DNA of 25,621 bases from CAYGWP01 sp964353455 (GCA_964353455.1 CAYGWP010000478.1:1-25621), one strand, 5' to 3'. Shown: positions 1 through 7,032, counted from the first letter of the stretch. Notes: generated from the sequence alone by a model not told the origin. Numbers and translations are program-made.

Positions 1-14
1 GTGCCGTTGGCGCG

Positions 15-42
15 CGTTTAGCCGCGACTCGAAGAGGAGCGC
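15..42 (+). repeat. Intergenic repeat, TTAGCCGC type, copy 1
   Basis: This 28-bp sequence begins CGTTTAGCCGCGACTC and ends GAAGAGGAGCGC. It recurs exactly at 9047-9074 and 9105-9132. It can fold weakly through CTC-GAA-GAG flanked by GCG and CGC. A separate perfect 7-bp hairpin (41-57, loop TTT) follows it and lies just upstream of the ribosome binding site of the first gene. The first nine bases of the window (GTGCCGTTG) also match 8023-8031, the tail of a related element. Confidence 0.8.
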
Positions 43-82
43 CTGCCTTTGGCAGGCAAGCAAACGCAAGGAGGCTCAAGTC

Positions 83-994
83 ATGCCTGAAGCAGATGGC
101 GCAGCGAAAGAGCAAAAGGATTTTGGCGTCGGCATTTCGCAGAAGCAGACGCCGGCGTTTTACCTGCGAGGCTCCGAGGGCCTCGACTGGGGAATGAAGA
201 CCCGCCTTGCTCGAATCTTCAGCCCCAAGTCCGGCCGCACCGTGATGCTGGCCTTCGACCACGGTTACCTCTACGGGCCGACGACCGGCGTCGAGCGGAT
301 GGACCTGACGATCCTGCCGCTGATCCCGTATGTTGATGTGCTGATGTGCACCCGCGGGGCGCTCCGGGCATGCGTTCCGCCCGACACGCTGAAGCCGGTG
401 TGCCTCCGCGCGAGCGGGGGGGCAAGCATCCTCAAGGAGATGAGTTATGAACTCCTGAGCGTGGACATCGAGGATGCCATCCGCCTGGATGCCGCGGCCG
501 TCACCTGCCAGGTTTATGTCGGCGGCGAGAGGGAGCACGAGACCCTGCGGAACCTCAGCCAACTTATCAACGAGGGGATGCGCTACGGCATTCCGACGCT
601 CGGCGTGACGGCCGTGGGGCGCGAAATGGGCCGCGATTCCCGGTACCTGGGCCTGGCCACGCGGATCATCGCCGAGTACGGGGCGCACTTCGTCAAGACC
701 TACTACTGCGCCGAGAAGTTCGAGGAGGTCGTCGCGGGCTGTCCGATTCCGATCGTCATGGCCGGCGGCAAGAAACTCCCGGAACTCGACGCCCTGAAGA
801 TGTGCGCCAGCGCCATCCAGCAGGGCGCCCTCGGTGTTGACATGGGCCGCAACATCTTCCAGGCCGACGACCCCGTAGCCATGGCCCAGGCCGTCCGCGC
901 CGTGGTCCACGACAATGAGAAGCCCGAAAAGGCCCTCGACCTTTACGAAACACTGAAAAACGAGAGCAAGGGCAAGGCGAAACGCAAGAAGTAA
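83..994 (+). CDS. lsrF: LsrF-type aldolase/thiolase (class I aldolase fold)
   Basis: The 303-residue product matches the LsrF family along its whole length. Recognisable blocks are GLDWGMKTRLARIFSPKSG near residue 34, VMLAFDHGYLYGPTTG, DVLMCTRGALR, FVKTYYCAEKFE, VAGCPIPIVMAGGKKLPE and GVDMGRNIFQ. Lys205 in FVKTYY lines up with the Schiff-base lysine of E. coli LsrF (Lys203). In enterobacteria LsrF is a thiolase that splits the phosphorylated AI-2 product 3-hydroxy-2,4-pentanedione 5-phosphate, using CoA. AAGGAGG at 68-74 supports the ATG at 83. No lsrK, lsrR or lsrABCD partner lies downstream; the neighbours are an exported cupin and a GH28-like lipoprotein. A role in another sugar phosphate pathway is therefore as likely as AI-2 processing. 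The family call is secure; the substrate is inferred. Confidence 0.85.
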   Translation: MPEADGAAKEQKDFGVGISQKQTPAFYLRGSEGLDWGMKTRLARIFSPKSGRTVMLAFDHGYLYGPTTGVERMDLTILPLIPYVDVLMCTRGALRACVPPDTLKPVCLRASGGASILKEMSYELLSVDIEDAIRLDAAAVTCQVYVGGEREHETLRNLSQLINEGMRYGIPTLGVTAVGREMGRDSRYLGLATRIIAEYGAHFVKTYYCAEKFEEVVAGCPIPIVMAGGKKLPELDALKMCASAIQQGALGVDMGRNIFQADDPVAMAQAVRAVVHDNEKPEKALDLYETLKNESKGKAKRKK

Positions 995-997
995 TCC

Positions 998-1025
998 TGG
1001 TTCGCCGCCCCGCGCGCGGGGCGCG
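998..1025 (+). repeat. Intercistronic palindromic element after lsrF
   Basis: Just after the lsrF stop, TGGTTCGCCGCCCCGC leads into an 18-bp perfect palindrome (1006-1023). The same arrangement, with three differences over 28 bases, occurs at 7996-8023, again directly after a stop codon. There is no T-run after the stem, so it looks like a REP-like intercistronic element and not an intrinsic terminator. Confidence 0.7.
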
Positions 1026-1051
1026 CAATCCTTTTAAGGAGGTTTATCAAT

Positions 1052-1729
1052 ATGTCAATCACGAGACGTGGCTTACTCGGTACCGTGGCCGCAGGCGCCG
1101 CCGGCATGGCGGCGACGGGGGCGGGGTGCAAGGCAACTTCGACTGCGGAGCCGGCCAAAGTGAAGACCTACAAGAACAGCGATTTCTACGGCCCCGACGG
1201 CAAGTTCAGCGAAGACGCCGCCAAGAAGGCCTGCTTCGACATGATGGAGCGGTTCCACTATCCAGTGTACGAAAAACTCCGCAAGGAGATGTGGGTCCTC
1301 GATTTCGGCCTCGGCAACTTCGTCGAGGTCGGCATGGGCGGCATCTTCTGGATCAACGACAAGGAAGGCAAGTACCTGGGCCACGAGATCTTCCTGCTGC
1401 CCGGCCAGATGATCCCCGAACACTGGCACGTGAAGACCGATGAGGTCGCCGCGAAGGCCGAGGCCTGGCAACTGCGGTACGGCGGCGTGACCCTCTTCGG
1501 CGAAGGCGACCCCAGCCCCGAGTTCGAGAAGGTCGTCCCGGCCGGCGAAAGGCCGGCCACCACGGTCAAGCACGCCACGGTCCTTGCGCTCGGTGAAGTA
1601 GCGCCGCTGAGTCGCATTGAATCGCGGCACTTCATGGTGGCGGGCCCGGAAGGCTGCATCGTGACCGAGTACGCCTCGTACCACGACATGAAGGCGCTGC
1701 GCTTTACGAACCCGAAGGCCAAAGTCTGA
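1052..1729 (+). CDS. Tat-exported cupin, D-lyxose isomerase-like
   Basis: The 225-residue product starts with a twin-arginine signal (TRRGLLG, residues 4-10) and an Ala/Gly-rich core ending near Cys26 (TGAGC). It may be a Tat-exported lipoprotein, although the lipobox is weak. The rest is a single cupin barrel resembling D-lyxose isomerase. His124-Trp-His126, Glu131 and His193 match the HxH, E and H metal ligands of that family, and the spacing from HxH to E is the same. Characterised lyxose isomerases are cytoplasmic, so an exported form is odd, and the enzymatic role is inferred from the fold only. AAGGAGGT at 1036-1043 gives a strong ribosome binding site. The stop is three bases from the start of the GH28-like gene, so the two are probably co-translated. 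A sugar-binding cupin without isomerase activity is an alternative. Confidence 0.65.
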   Translation: MSITRRGLLGTVAAGAAGMAATGAGCKATSTAEPAKVKTYKNSDFYGPDGKFSEDAAKKACFDMMERFHYPVYEKLRKEMWVLDFGLGNFVEVGMGGIFWINDKEGKYLGHEIFLLPGQMIPEHWHVKTDEVAAKAEAWQLRYGGVTLFGEGDPSPEFEKVVPAGERPATTVKHATVLALGEVAPLSRIESRHFMVAGPEGCIVTEYASYHDMKALRFTNPKAKV

Positions 1730-1732
1730 GCG

Positions 1733-3148
1733 ATGCGAAACGGTGCCTGGATTCCGCCGATTGCACTAACGCTTCTGCTCACAACGGCCGGCTGCGCGCC
1801 TACGGCCTTCAACGTGCGCGACTACGGCGCCAAGGGCGACCGCAAGGCGAACGACCAGGCGGCGATCCAGGCTGCGGTTGACGCATGCTCCACGGCCGGC
1901 GGCGGAACGGTCGTCCTCGCGCCGGGCGACTACCTCTCCGGTTCCATCCGGCTCGCAAGCAATGTTGTTCTGCGCCTGGACGGGGGCGCAACCCTCTGGG
2001 CAAGCACCGACCCGGCCCACTACGAGAGTCCGCGGTCGGGTCATCTGCTTCTGGCCGAGAAGGCCGAGCGCGTCGCCGTCATCGGCCGCGGCGTCATCAA
2101 TGGCCAGGGCGCCGCCGATTACGGCGCACGCTGGGGAGCGCCCGACGTGCCGGCCTTCCGAACCGGCATCCTCCTCTTCCAGCAGTGCAGGGGGGTGGCC
2201 ATCCGCAATATCACCATTCTGTACAGCGATGCGTGGACGCTGCACCTGAAGCGCTGCGAGGACGTGGTGATAGACGGCGTCACCATCCGCAACAACCCGC
2301 ACCGGCTGAACTCCGACGGCATCGACCCGAACTCGTGCCGGAACGTGCGCATCTCAAACTGCCGCATCGTCGCCGGAGACGACTGCATCGTCCTCAAGGC
2401 GACCGAGGCGTTCCCGTGCGAGAACATCGAGGTGACCGACTGCGTGCTGGAATCGACGACGGCGGCTATCAAGTTCGGGACGGAATCCTACGGCGATTTC
2501 AGGAACGTGCGCATCTGGAATTGCACTGTCGTCAACTCGCCGGTGGGCGTCGGCTTTTACCTCAAGGACGGCGGGACGATGGAGCGGATCTTCGTCTCGA
2601 ACATCGGCATGGAGATCTGCGATGCGTCGCACCACGCCGTGGCCCCGATCTTCATGGACATCGAGCGGCGCAACGCCGACTCCAAGGTCGGCCGCATCCA
2701 CGATGTGACGTTTGAGAACATCCGGATCCACTGCGGCAGCGGCGCCCTGATCCAGGGCATGCCTGAGAGCCCGATCGAAAACCTCTCGCTCAGGAACATA
2801 ATTATCCGCGTCGATAAGCCCGACGACTATGCGAAGCGCTCGAAGCCCGTCGGCGGCCGGCGCACGACGCGCGACGACCGCGACACGTGCTACGCCCGCC
2901 TCCCGGCCTACATGGCGATCGCGCACGTGCGGGGCCTGGCGCTCGAGAACATCCGCGTGGAGATATCGGCCGCGGCGTTCAAGGCGTTTCCGCGCTCGGC
3001 CCTCGCCGGGCGCGACATCGCCGGCGCCGTGATCCGAAATCTCTTACGCGTCCCGGACGGCGAGGCCGGCGGCGTGCGCGACGTTGACCTCGTCGATTGC
3101 CGCAACATCCGGATGGAGAACGGCGCCCCTGAAGCCGCACGTAAGTAG
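1733..3148 (+). CDS. GH28-like (polygalacturonase family) lipoprotein
   Basis: The 471-residue product has a hydrophobic signal ending TTAGC (Cys21), so it is probably a lipoprotein. The mature part opens with FNVRDYGAKGD and continues as a right-handed parallel beta-helix of the pectate lyase/GH28 type. The GH28 motifs NSD (193-195, usually NTD) and GDD (215-217) are present. The usual GHG histidine motif is not seen: the equivalent stretch reads TTAAIKFGTES. GRIHD further on may take the place of the RIK motif. Family members hydrolyse galacturonan or related uronic-acid or rhamnosyl links in plant and algal polysaccharides. The lost histidine leaves exact activity open, and an exo-acting or divergent glycosidase is possible. 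The start follows the cupin stop by three bases and has no clear ribosome binding site, which fits translational coupling. Confidence 0.8.
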   Translation: MRNGAWIPPIALTLLLTTAGCAPTAFNVRDYGAKGDRKANDQAAIQAAVDACSTAGGGTVVLAPGDYLSGSIRLASNVVLRLDGGATLWASTDPAHYESPRSGHLLLAEKAERVAVIGRGVINGQGAADYGARWGAPDVPAFRTGILLFQQCRGVAIRNITILYSDAWTLHLKRCEDVVIDGVTIRNNPHRLNSDGIDPNSCRNVRISNCRIVAGDDCIVLKATEAFPCENIEVTDCVLESTTAAIKFGTESYGDFRNVRIWNCTVVNSPVGVGFYLKDGGTMERIFVSNIGMEICDASHHAVAPIFMDIERRNADSKVGRIHDVTFENIRIHCGSGALIQGMPESPIENLSLRNIIIRVDKPDDYAKRSKPVGGRRTTRDDRDTCYARLPAYMAIAHVRGLALENIRVEISAAAFKAFPRSALAGRDIAGAVIRNLLRVPDGEAGGVRDVDLVDCRNIRMENGAPEAARK

Positions 3149-3229
3149 TGTAGCGAAACGGGGTTACGTGAGTGTTGCGGGAAGCGGTGCGGGGGCGCCG
3201 GAATTCTCGCCGATTTTCCGGGAACTTAC

Positions 3230-3257
3230 TTGACACGATTCCCGCGCGCGTTATAGT
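3230..3257 (+). promoter_or_regulatory. Strong sigma70-type promoter
   Basis: A perfect -35 TTGACA (3230-3235) is followed after 16 bases by TATAGT (3252-3257), which is five of six matches to TATAAT. Transcription would begin near 3264, ahead of the leader terminator and the truncated sigma-like gene. It is the best promoter match I found in the window. Confidence 0.75.
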
Positions 3258-3263
3258 GGTGAG

Positions 3264-3336
3264 TTGTTGGGGGTTGTTGACGCCTCTGTGCTGATGAAGG
3301 TCGTGTTCCGGGGGAGTCCGGAACGCGGCCTTTTTG
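3264..3336 (+). ncRNA. Candidate small RNA or attenuator leader
   Basis: The predicted transcript runs from the start site of the TTGACA/TATAGT promoter to a strong intrinsic terminator, giving about 73 nucleotides. Its 5' part holds two GTTGTTG copies separated by GGG. I do not recognise it as a known riboswitch or 6S RNA. It may be a free-standing small RNA or a leader that attenuates the sigma-like gene starting at 3360. This is inferred from signals only. Confidence 0.4.
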
Positions 3337-3339
3337 TTT
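3299..3339 (+). terminator. Intrinsic terminator in the leader of the sigma-like gene
   Basis: The arms 3299-3311 and 3318-3330 pair over 13 bp, with two G-U pairs and a six-base loop (GGGAGT). TTTTTGTTT follows at once. It lies between the promoter at 3230-3257 and the gene start at 3360, so read-through would decide expression of the gene. Confidence 0.75.
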
Positions 3340-3359
3340 GGCCCGAGAGGGAGGCAGTC

Positions 3360-3692
3360 ATGTCCAGGGTCGGTCAGTCAAGTCTGGGTGATGGGCTGAA
3401 GGTCTATCTGGATGAGGTCCGGCGTATCTCTCCGCCGAACGGCAAGGAGGGTGAGCGCCTCCTTCGGCGCGCGCGCCGCGGCGATGCGCGGGCCGCAGAC
3501 CAGGTGATCCTCATGCACCTGGGCCTTGTTGCCGAGGTGGTCCAGGAGCGGTGCCGCGATGCGGCCCGCGTCCCGGATTTGCTGGAGGAGGGGAACCTGG
3601 CCCTCGTCCAGGCGGTCGGATCGTTTGACGCCTCGGTCGGACAGGATTTCCGGACCTACGCGCGGTCGCACGTCCTCAGGGCGATTGCGTAG
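3360..3692 (+). CDS. Truncated sigma-70-like protein (regions 1.2 to 2.3 only)
   Basis: The 110-residue product resembles the core-binding part of sigma-70 factors. DGLKVYLDEVRRI (11-23) matches region 1.2, residues 42-63 match region 2.1, and DLLEEGNLALVQAVGSFD (73-90) is a clear region 2.2. DFRTYARSHVLRAIA starts like region 2.3 but lacks the usual WWIR aromatic residues. There is no region 2.4, 3 or 4, so it should not recognise promoters by itself. GGGAGG at 3349-3354 fixes the start at ATG 3360; an in-frame TTG at 3264 exists, but that stretch contains the leader terminator. After the TAG stop the frame continues for nine sense codons (QARRYLDAR) to another TAG, and no further sigma sequence follows. 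It could be a relic, or a small protein binding RNA polymerase core or an anti-sigma factor. The family call is good; the function is unknown. Confidence 0.6.
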   Translation: MSRVGQSSLGDGLKVYLDEVRRISPPNGKEGERLLRRARRGDARAADQVILMHLGLVAEVVQERCRDAARVPDLLEEGNLALVQAVGSFDASVGQDFRTYARSHVLRAIA

Positions 3693-3720
3693 CAGGCCCG
3701 ACGCTATCTTGATGCGCGGT

Positions 3721-3751
3721 AGGGGCACGGCTTGCCGTGCCCCTGCTTTTT
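3721..3751 (+). terminator. Strong intrinsic terminator
   Basis: AGGGGCACGG (3721-3730) and CCGTGCCCCT (3735-3744) form a perfect 10-bp stem with a CTTG loop, followed by GC and five T. It closes the sigma-like cassette. The GGCACGG-CTTG core resembles the palindrome at 22664-22686, so it may derive from a dispersed repeat. Confidence 0.85.
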
Positions 3752-3778
3752 CCCCGGGCCACGGCGCGCCGATCATCC

Positions 3779-3807
3779 TTGAAGCCTGCGCGGTGAACCA
3801 TTATGAT
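3779..3807 (+). promoter_or_regulatory. Candidate promoter for the PurF-like gene
   Basis: TTGAAG (3779-3784) and TATGAT (3802-3807) are separated by 17 bases. They lie just after the strong terminator and give an untranslated leader of about 85 bases before the start at 3900. Confidence 0.5.
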
Positions 3808-3899
3808 GCTGCGCGAGATGGGGGTACGCGTCAGGTGACCTTGCCGGCGGCGGCAGGCGGCAGGTACTCTGTTTGCGCGTTACAGGCGAGGTATGACCA

Positions 3900-5300
3900 A
3901 TGAGCGGTTTCTTCGCGGTGACTTCCAAGGCCGACTGTGTCGAGGACCTTTTCTACGGGACCGACTATCACTCGCATCTCGGCACTCGTCGCGGCGGCCT
4001 GGCGGTGGCCGGCGACGGCGGGTTCGCCCGGCACATCCACGACATCACCAACTCGCAGTTCCGCTCGAAGTTTGAGGGCGACATCCTGAATATGCGCGGC
4101 GGGCGCGGCATCGGCGTCATCAGCGACTACGAGGACCAGCCGCTCATCACCGGCTCGCACCTCGGCGTCTATGCCATCGTGACGGTCGGCGTGGTCCAGA
4201 ACGCCGCGGACCTGGCGAAGCGGGCCTTCGGGAAGCGGGCCACTCACTTCTCGGAGATGAGCGGCGGCGAGATCAACCCCACGGAACTGGTGGCCACGCT
4301 TATCAACCAGGAGGCGACCTTTGAGGACGGTATCCAGCGGGCCCAGGAGGCGATCGAGGGTTCCTGCTCGATTTTTCTGCTGGCGGCCGACGGCGTCTAT
4401 GTTGCCCGCGACCGACTCGGGCGCACCCCGGTGGTCACCGGCCGCAAGGACGGCGCCTATGCCGCCACGCTCGAGACCTGCGCGTTTCCGAACCTGGGCT
4501 ACGAGGTCGAGTCCTATCTGGGGCCCGGCGAGATCGTCCTTATGACCGAGGAAGGCGTCGAGCGAAAGCGCCCTCCCGGCAAACGCATGCAGATTTGTTC
4601 GTTCCTGTGGGTTTACTACGGCTATCCCGCATCGTGCTACGAGGGGATCAACGTGGAGGCGACGCGGAACCGCTGCGGCGAGGCGCTCGCGCGGCGGGAC
4701 AAAGTCAAGGTTGACATGGTGGCGGGCATCCCGGATTCCGGCACCGGCCACGCCATCGGCTACGCGAGCCAGTCGAAGACGCCGTACGCCCGCCCGTTCG
4801 TCAAGTACACGCCCACATGGCCGCGGAGTTTCATGCCGCAGGACCAGGCCGTGCGAGACCTCGTGGCCAGGATGAAGTTGATTCCGATCCGGGAACTCAT
4901 CGACGGCAAGCGGCTCCTCTTCTGCGAGGACTCCATCGTGAGGGGCACGCAACTTAAAGACACGATCCAGCGCCTGTACGATTGCGGGGCGAAGGAAGTG
5001 CACATGCGTCCGGCGTGTCCGCCGCTGGTCTATGGGTGTCGGTTCCTCAATTTCTCGCGGTCCCGCAGCGAACTTGACCTCGCCGGCCGGGGGGCCATCC
5101 AGACGCTCGATCCCGAGTGCAAGGGATGCCAGGCGGAATACGTGAATCCCGACAGCGAGAAGTTCCGGCGGATGGTCGAGGTCATTCGCCAGCGCCTGAA
5201 CCTTACGACGCTCCAGTATCAGCGCCTTGACGACCTCGTGGCCGCCATCGGTCTGCCGAAAGAGAAGTTGTGCACTTACTGCTGGGATGGAGCAGCATAA
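3900..5300 (+). CDS. Amidophosphoribosyltransferase-like protein (PurF paralog, Ser2)
   Basis: The 466-residue product has the two-domain PurF layout: an N-terminal glutamine amidotransferase fold and a C-terminal phosphoribosyltransferase domain. The PRPP loop reads FCEDSIVRGTQ, with Glu343-Asp344. Cys233, Cys380, Cys458 and Cys461 correspond in position to the four iron-sulfur cluster ligands of Bacillus PurF. The product starts MSGFFAV, whereas active PurF exposes a catalytic N-terminal cysteine (MCG). Glutaminase activity is therefore doubtful; the protein may use ammonia or another amine, or have a different role. As I remember, similar PurF paralogs starting M(S/G)GFF occur in anaerobes, so this may be a known subfamily with no assigned function. 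The start at 3900 is supported by family alignment and a GAGG at 3888-3891. No other purine gene is adjacent. Confidence 0.75.
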   Translation: MSGFFAVTSKADCVEDLFYGTDYHSHLGTRRGGLAVAGDGGFARHIHDITNSQFRSKFEGDILNMRGGRGIGVISDYEDQPLITGSHLGVYAIVTVGVVQNAADLAKRAFGKRATHFSEMSGGEINPTELVATLINQEATFEDGIQRAQEAIEGSCSIFLLAADGVYVARDRLGRTPVVTGRKDGAYAATLETCAFPNLGYEVESYLGPGEIVLMTEEGVERKRPPGKRMQICSFLWVYYGYPASCYEGINVEATRNRCGEALARRDKVKVDMVAGIPDSGTGHAIGYASQSKTPYARPFVKYTPTWPRSFMPQDQAVRDLVARMKLIPIRELIDGKRLLFCEDSIVRGTQLKDTIQRLYDCGAKEVHMRPACPPLVYGCRFLNFSRSRSELDLAGRGAIQTLDPECKGCQAEYVNPDSEKFRRMVEVIRQRLNLTTLQYQRLDDLVAAIGLPKEKLCTYCWDGAA

Positions 5301-5344
5301 CCGAGCCCGCCGCGGAAGCAGCGGGGCATGGGCCACGGCTGCCG

Positions 5345-6109
5345 TTACATCCTCACGGGTATGCCGTGCCCGGCCAGGTACTCTTTCATCCGGCGGATGG
5401 TAAACGTGCCGAAGTGCGCAATGGAGGCCACAAGGACTGCATCGGCATGGCCTTCCGTGATGGCCTCGTGAAGGTGTTCGAGTTTTCCGGCGCCGCCGGA
5501 GGCGATGACCGGCAGGCTCACGGCATCGGCGATGGCCCGCGTCATCGGGATATCGTATCCCGCCAGGGTCCCGTCTGTATCCATGCTGGTCGGCAGGATG
5601 GCCCCCGCGCCGAGATCCTCGACCTGGCGGGCCCACTCGACGGCGTCGATGCCGGCGGCCTTGCGACCGCCGCTCACCATCACCTCGAAGCCCGACGGCA
5701 TCTTCGCCGACTTGCGGGTATCTATGGCGATGGTGATGCATTCGCTGCCGAACTCATCGCTTGCCTCGGCCACCAGGTTCGGAGAGAGGACGGCCGCCGT
5801 GTTGATCGAGACCTTCGTGGCGCCGACCGAGAGGAGCGTCTCGATGTCCTTGCTGTTCTTGATGCCGCCGCCGACCGTCAGCGGCACGGTGATCCGCTGG
5901 GCGGTCCGCTTGACGGCATCTATCAGGGTCTTGCGCTCCTCGATGGTGGCTGTGATATCGAGGAACACCAGTTCGTCGGCCCCCGCGGCACAGTAGGCCG
6001 CCGCGGCATCCGCCGGGTCGCCGAGATCCTTCAGGTTCACGAACTGCACGCCCTTGACCAGTCGGCCGTCCTTGGTGTCCAGGCAGGGGATCACGCGACG
6101 ATAATCCAT
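5345..6109 (-). CDS. hisF: Imidazole glycerol phosphate synthase cyclase subunit HisF
   Basis: The 254-residue (beta/alpha)8 barrel is a clear HisF. It starts MDYRRVIPCLDTKDGRLVKG and carries the two catalytic aspartates, Asp11 (CLD) and Asp130 (IAID). The phosphate-binding VGGGI and ASGGAG turns are also present. HisF joins HisH to convert PRFAR and ammonia into imidazole glycerol phosphate and AICAR, in histidine synthesis. An ATG further upstream at 6142 gives 11 extra residues, but GGAGG (6117-6121, minus strand), the family N-terminus and the promoter position all favour 6109. No other his gene is in the window, so histidine genes are dispersed here. It converges on the PurF-like gene with 44 bases between them and no clear terminator. 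Confidence 0.95.
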   Translation of the reverse strand: MDYRRVIPCLDTKDGRLVKGVQFVNLKDLGDPADAAAAYCAAGADELVFLDITATIEERKTLIDAVKRTAQRITVPLTVGGGIKNSKDIETLLSVGATKVSINTAAVLSPNLVAEASDEFGSECITIAIDTRKSAKMPSGFEVMVSGGRKAAGIDAVEWARQVEDLGAGAILPTSMDTDGTLAGYDIPMTRAIADAVSLPVIASGGAGKLEHLHEAITEGHADAVLVASIAHFGTFTIRRMKEYLAGHGIPVRM

Positions 6110-6138
6110 TGCTCTTCCTCCAAGGTTTCCTGTACGGT

Positions 6139-6167
6139 ACACTAAGTGCCGCCGGTGAGCCTGTCAA
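6139..6167 (-). promoter_or_regulatory. Candidate hisF promoter
   Basis: On the minus strand a perfect TTGACA (6162-6167) is followed after 17 bases by TAGTGT (6139-6144), a weak -10. Transcription would start near 6132, downstream of the alternative hisF start at 6142, which supports the start at 6109. Confidence 0.5.
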
Positions 6168-6198
6168 CCATTCGTCGCGGCAAAAAGGATGCGTGCCA

Positions 6199-6966
6199 AT
6201 GAGCGGCAACCTGTTCGACCTGACCGGGCGCGTGGCCCTCGTGACGGGCTCGAGCCGGGGCCTGGGCCTGGCGATGGCCCGCGGTCTGGGGGAGGCGGGG
6301 GCGGCGGTCGTCCTGAACGGACGCGACGAGGGGAACCTGGCGCGTGCCGCGTCGGGTCTTGCCGCCCAGGGGCTGAAGGTGCACGGCCGGGCGTTTGATG
6401 TGACCGATGCGGCATCCGTGGAGCGCGGCATCGCGGCGGTCGAGCGCGACGTCGGGCCGATTGACATCCTCGTCAACAACGTCGGCGTCCAGCGCCGAGC
6501 GCCGCTGGAGGCGATGGACGAATCGGCCTGGCGAGAGGTCATTGACTTTAACCTCACGAGCGCGTTTCTCGTCACCCGCCGCGTGGTGCGCGGCATGATC
6601 GAGCGCCAGCGCGGCAAGATCATCAATATCTGTTCGCTGATGAGCGAGATCGGCCGCCCGACGACGGCCAACTACGCCGCCGCCAAGGGGGGCCTCAAGA
6701 TGCTCACCCGCGCGATGGCCGTCGAGTGGGCCAGGCACAATATCCAGGCCAACGCCATCGGGCCGGGGTATTTCCTGACCGAAATGACGCAGCCCCTTGC
6801 CGCCGACCCGAAGTTCGATGCGTGGCTCCGTTCGCGCACCCCGGCGGGGCGGTGGGGCCGGCCGGAGGAACTCGTCGGCGCCGCCGTGTTCCTCGCGTCG
6901 GGTGCGTCGGACTTCGTCAGCGGACAAATCATCTACGTCGATGGCGGCATCCTGGCGGCGATCTGA
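6199..6966 (+). CDS. SDR oxidoreductase, gluconate 5-dehydrogenase-like
   Basis: The 255-residue product is a classical short-chain dehydrogenase. It has the cofactor loop TGSSRGLG, NNVG (usually NNAG), and the catalytic set Ser146, Tyr159 and Lys163 (NYAAAKG). The C-terminus ends GQIIYVDGG. Blocks such as FDLTGRVALVTGSSRGLG and AVEWARHNIQANAIGPGYF are typical of the gluconate 5-dehydrogenase (IdnO/Gno) subgroup, which interconverts D-gluconate and 5-ketogluconate. Other sugar-acid or alcohol substrates cannot be excluded. AAGGA at 6185-6189 and the family N-terminus favour ATG 6199 over upstream codons. It lies 66 bases ahead of the PDH genes on the same strand and may be transcribed with them. 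Confidence 0.85.
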   Translation: MSGNLFDLTGRVALVTGSSRGLGLAMARGLGEAGAAVVLNGRDEGNLARAASGLAAQGLKVHGRAFDVTDAASVERGIAAVERDVGPIDILVNNVGVQRRAPLEAMDESAWREVIDFNLTSAFLVTRRVVRGMIERQRGKIINICSLMSEIGRPTTANYAAAKGGLKMLTRAMAVEWARHNIQANAIGPGYFLTEMTQPLAADPKFDAWLRSRTPAGRWGRPEELVGAAVFLASGASDFVSGQIIYVDGGILAAI

Positions 6967-7032
6967 TTTAAGATGCGTCGGCGATGCATCCGGCGGCGCA
7001 AGGCTGTATGATGGGTGCTGAAGGATGGTGCG

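Noticed and set aside
3291..3336. CTGATGA followed by a stem, as in a hammerhead ribozyme core
   Set aside because: The conserved GAAA after stem II is absent (a T-run is there instead), and no matching stems I and III are visible.
3264..3359. In-frame upstream extension of the sigma-like gene reading VVDASVLMKVVF, like the start of a PIN-domain toxin
   Set aside because: The likeness covers only about a dozen residues, the start codon would be TTG with no ribosome binding site, and the stretch is occupied by the terminator stem.
5301..5344. Possible two-way terminator between the PurF-like gene and hisF
   Set aside because: Only a short imperfect GC stem is present and neither strand has a T-run.
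3831..5741. 636-codon minus-strand open frame opposite the PurF-like gene
   Set aside because: It has low-complexity Arg/His/Ala-rich composition and no family resemblance. It arises from GC-rich third positions of the real plus-strand gene and runs on into hisF.
7007..7012. TATGAT as a -10 for pdhA
   Set aside because: No -35-like hexamer lies 15 to 19 bases upstream, and it falls too close to the start codon.
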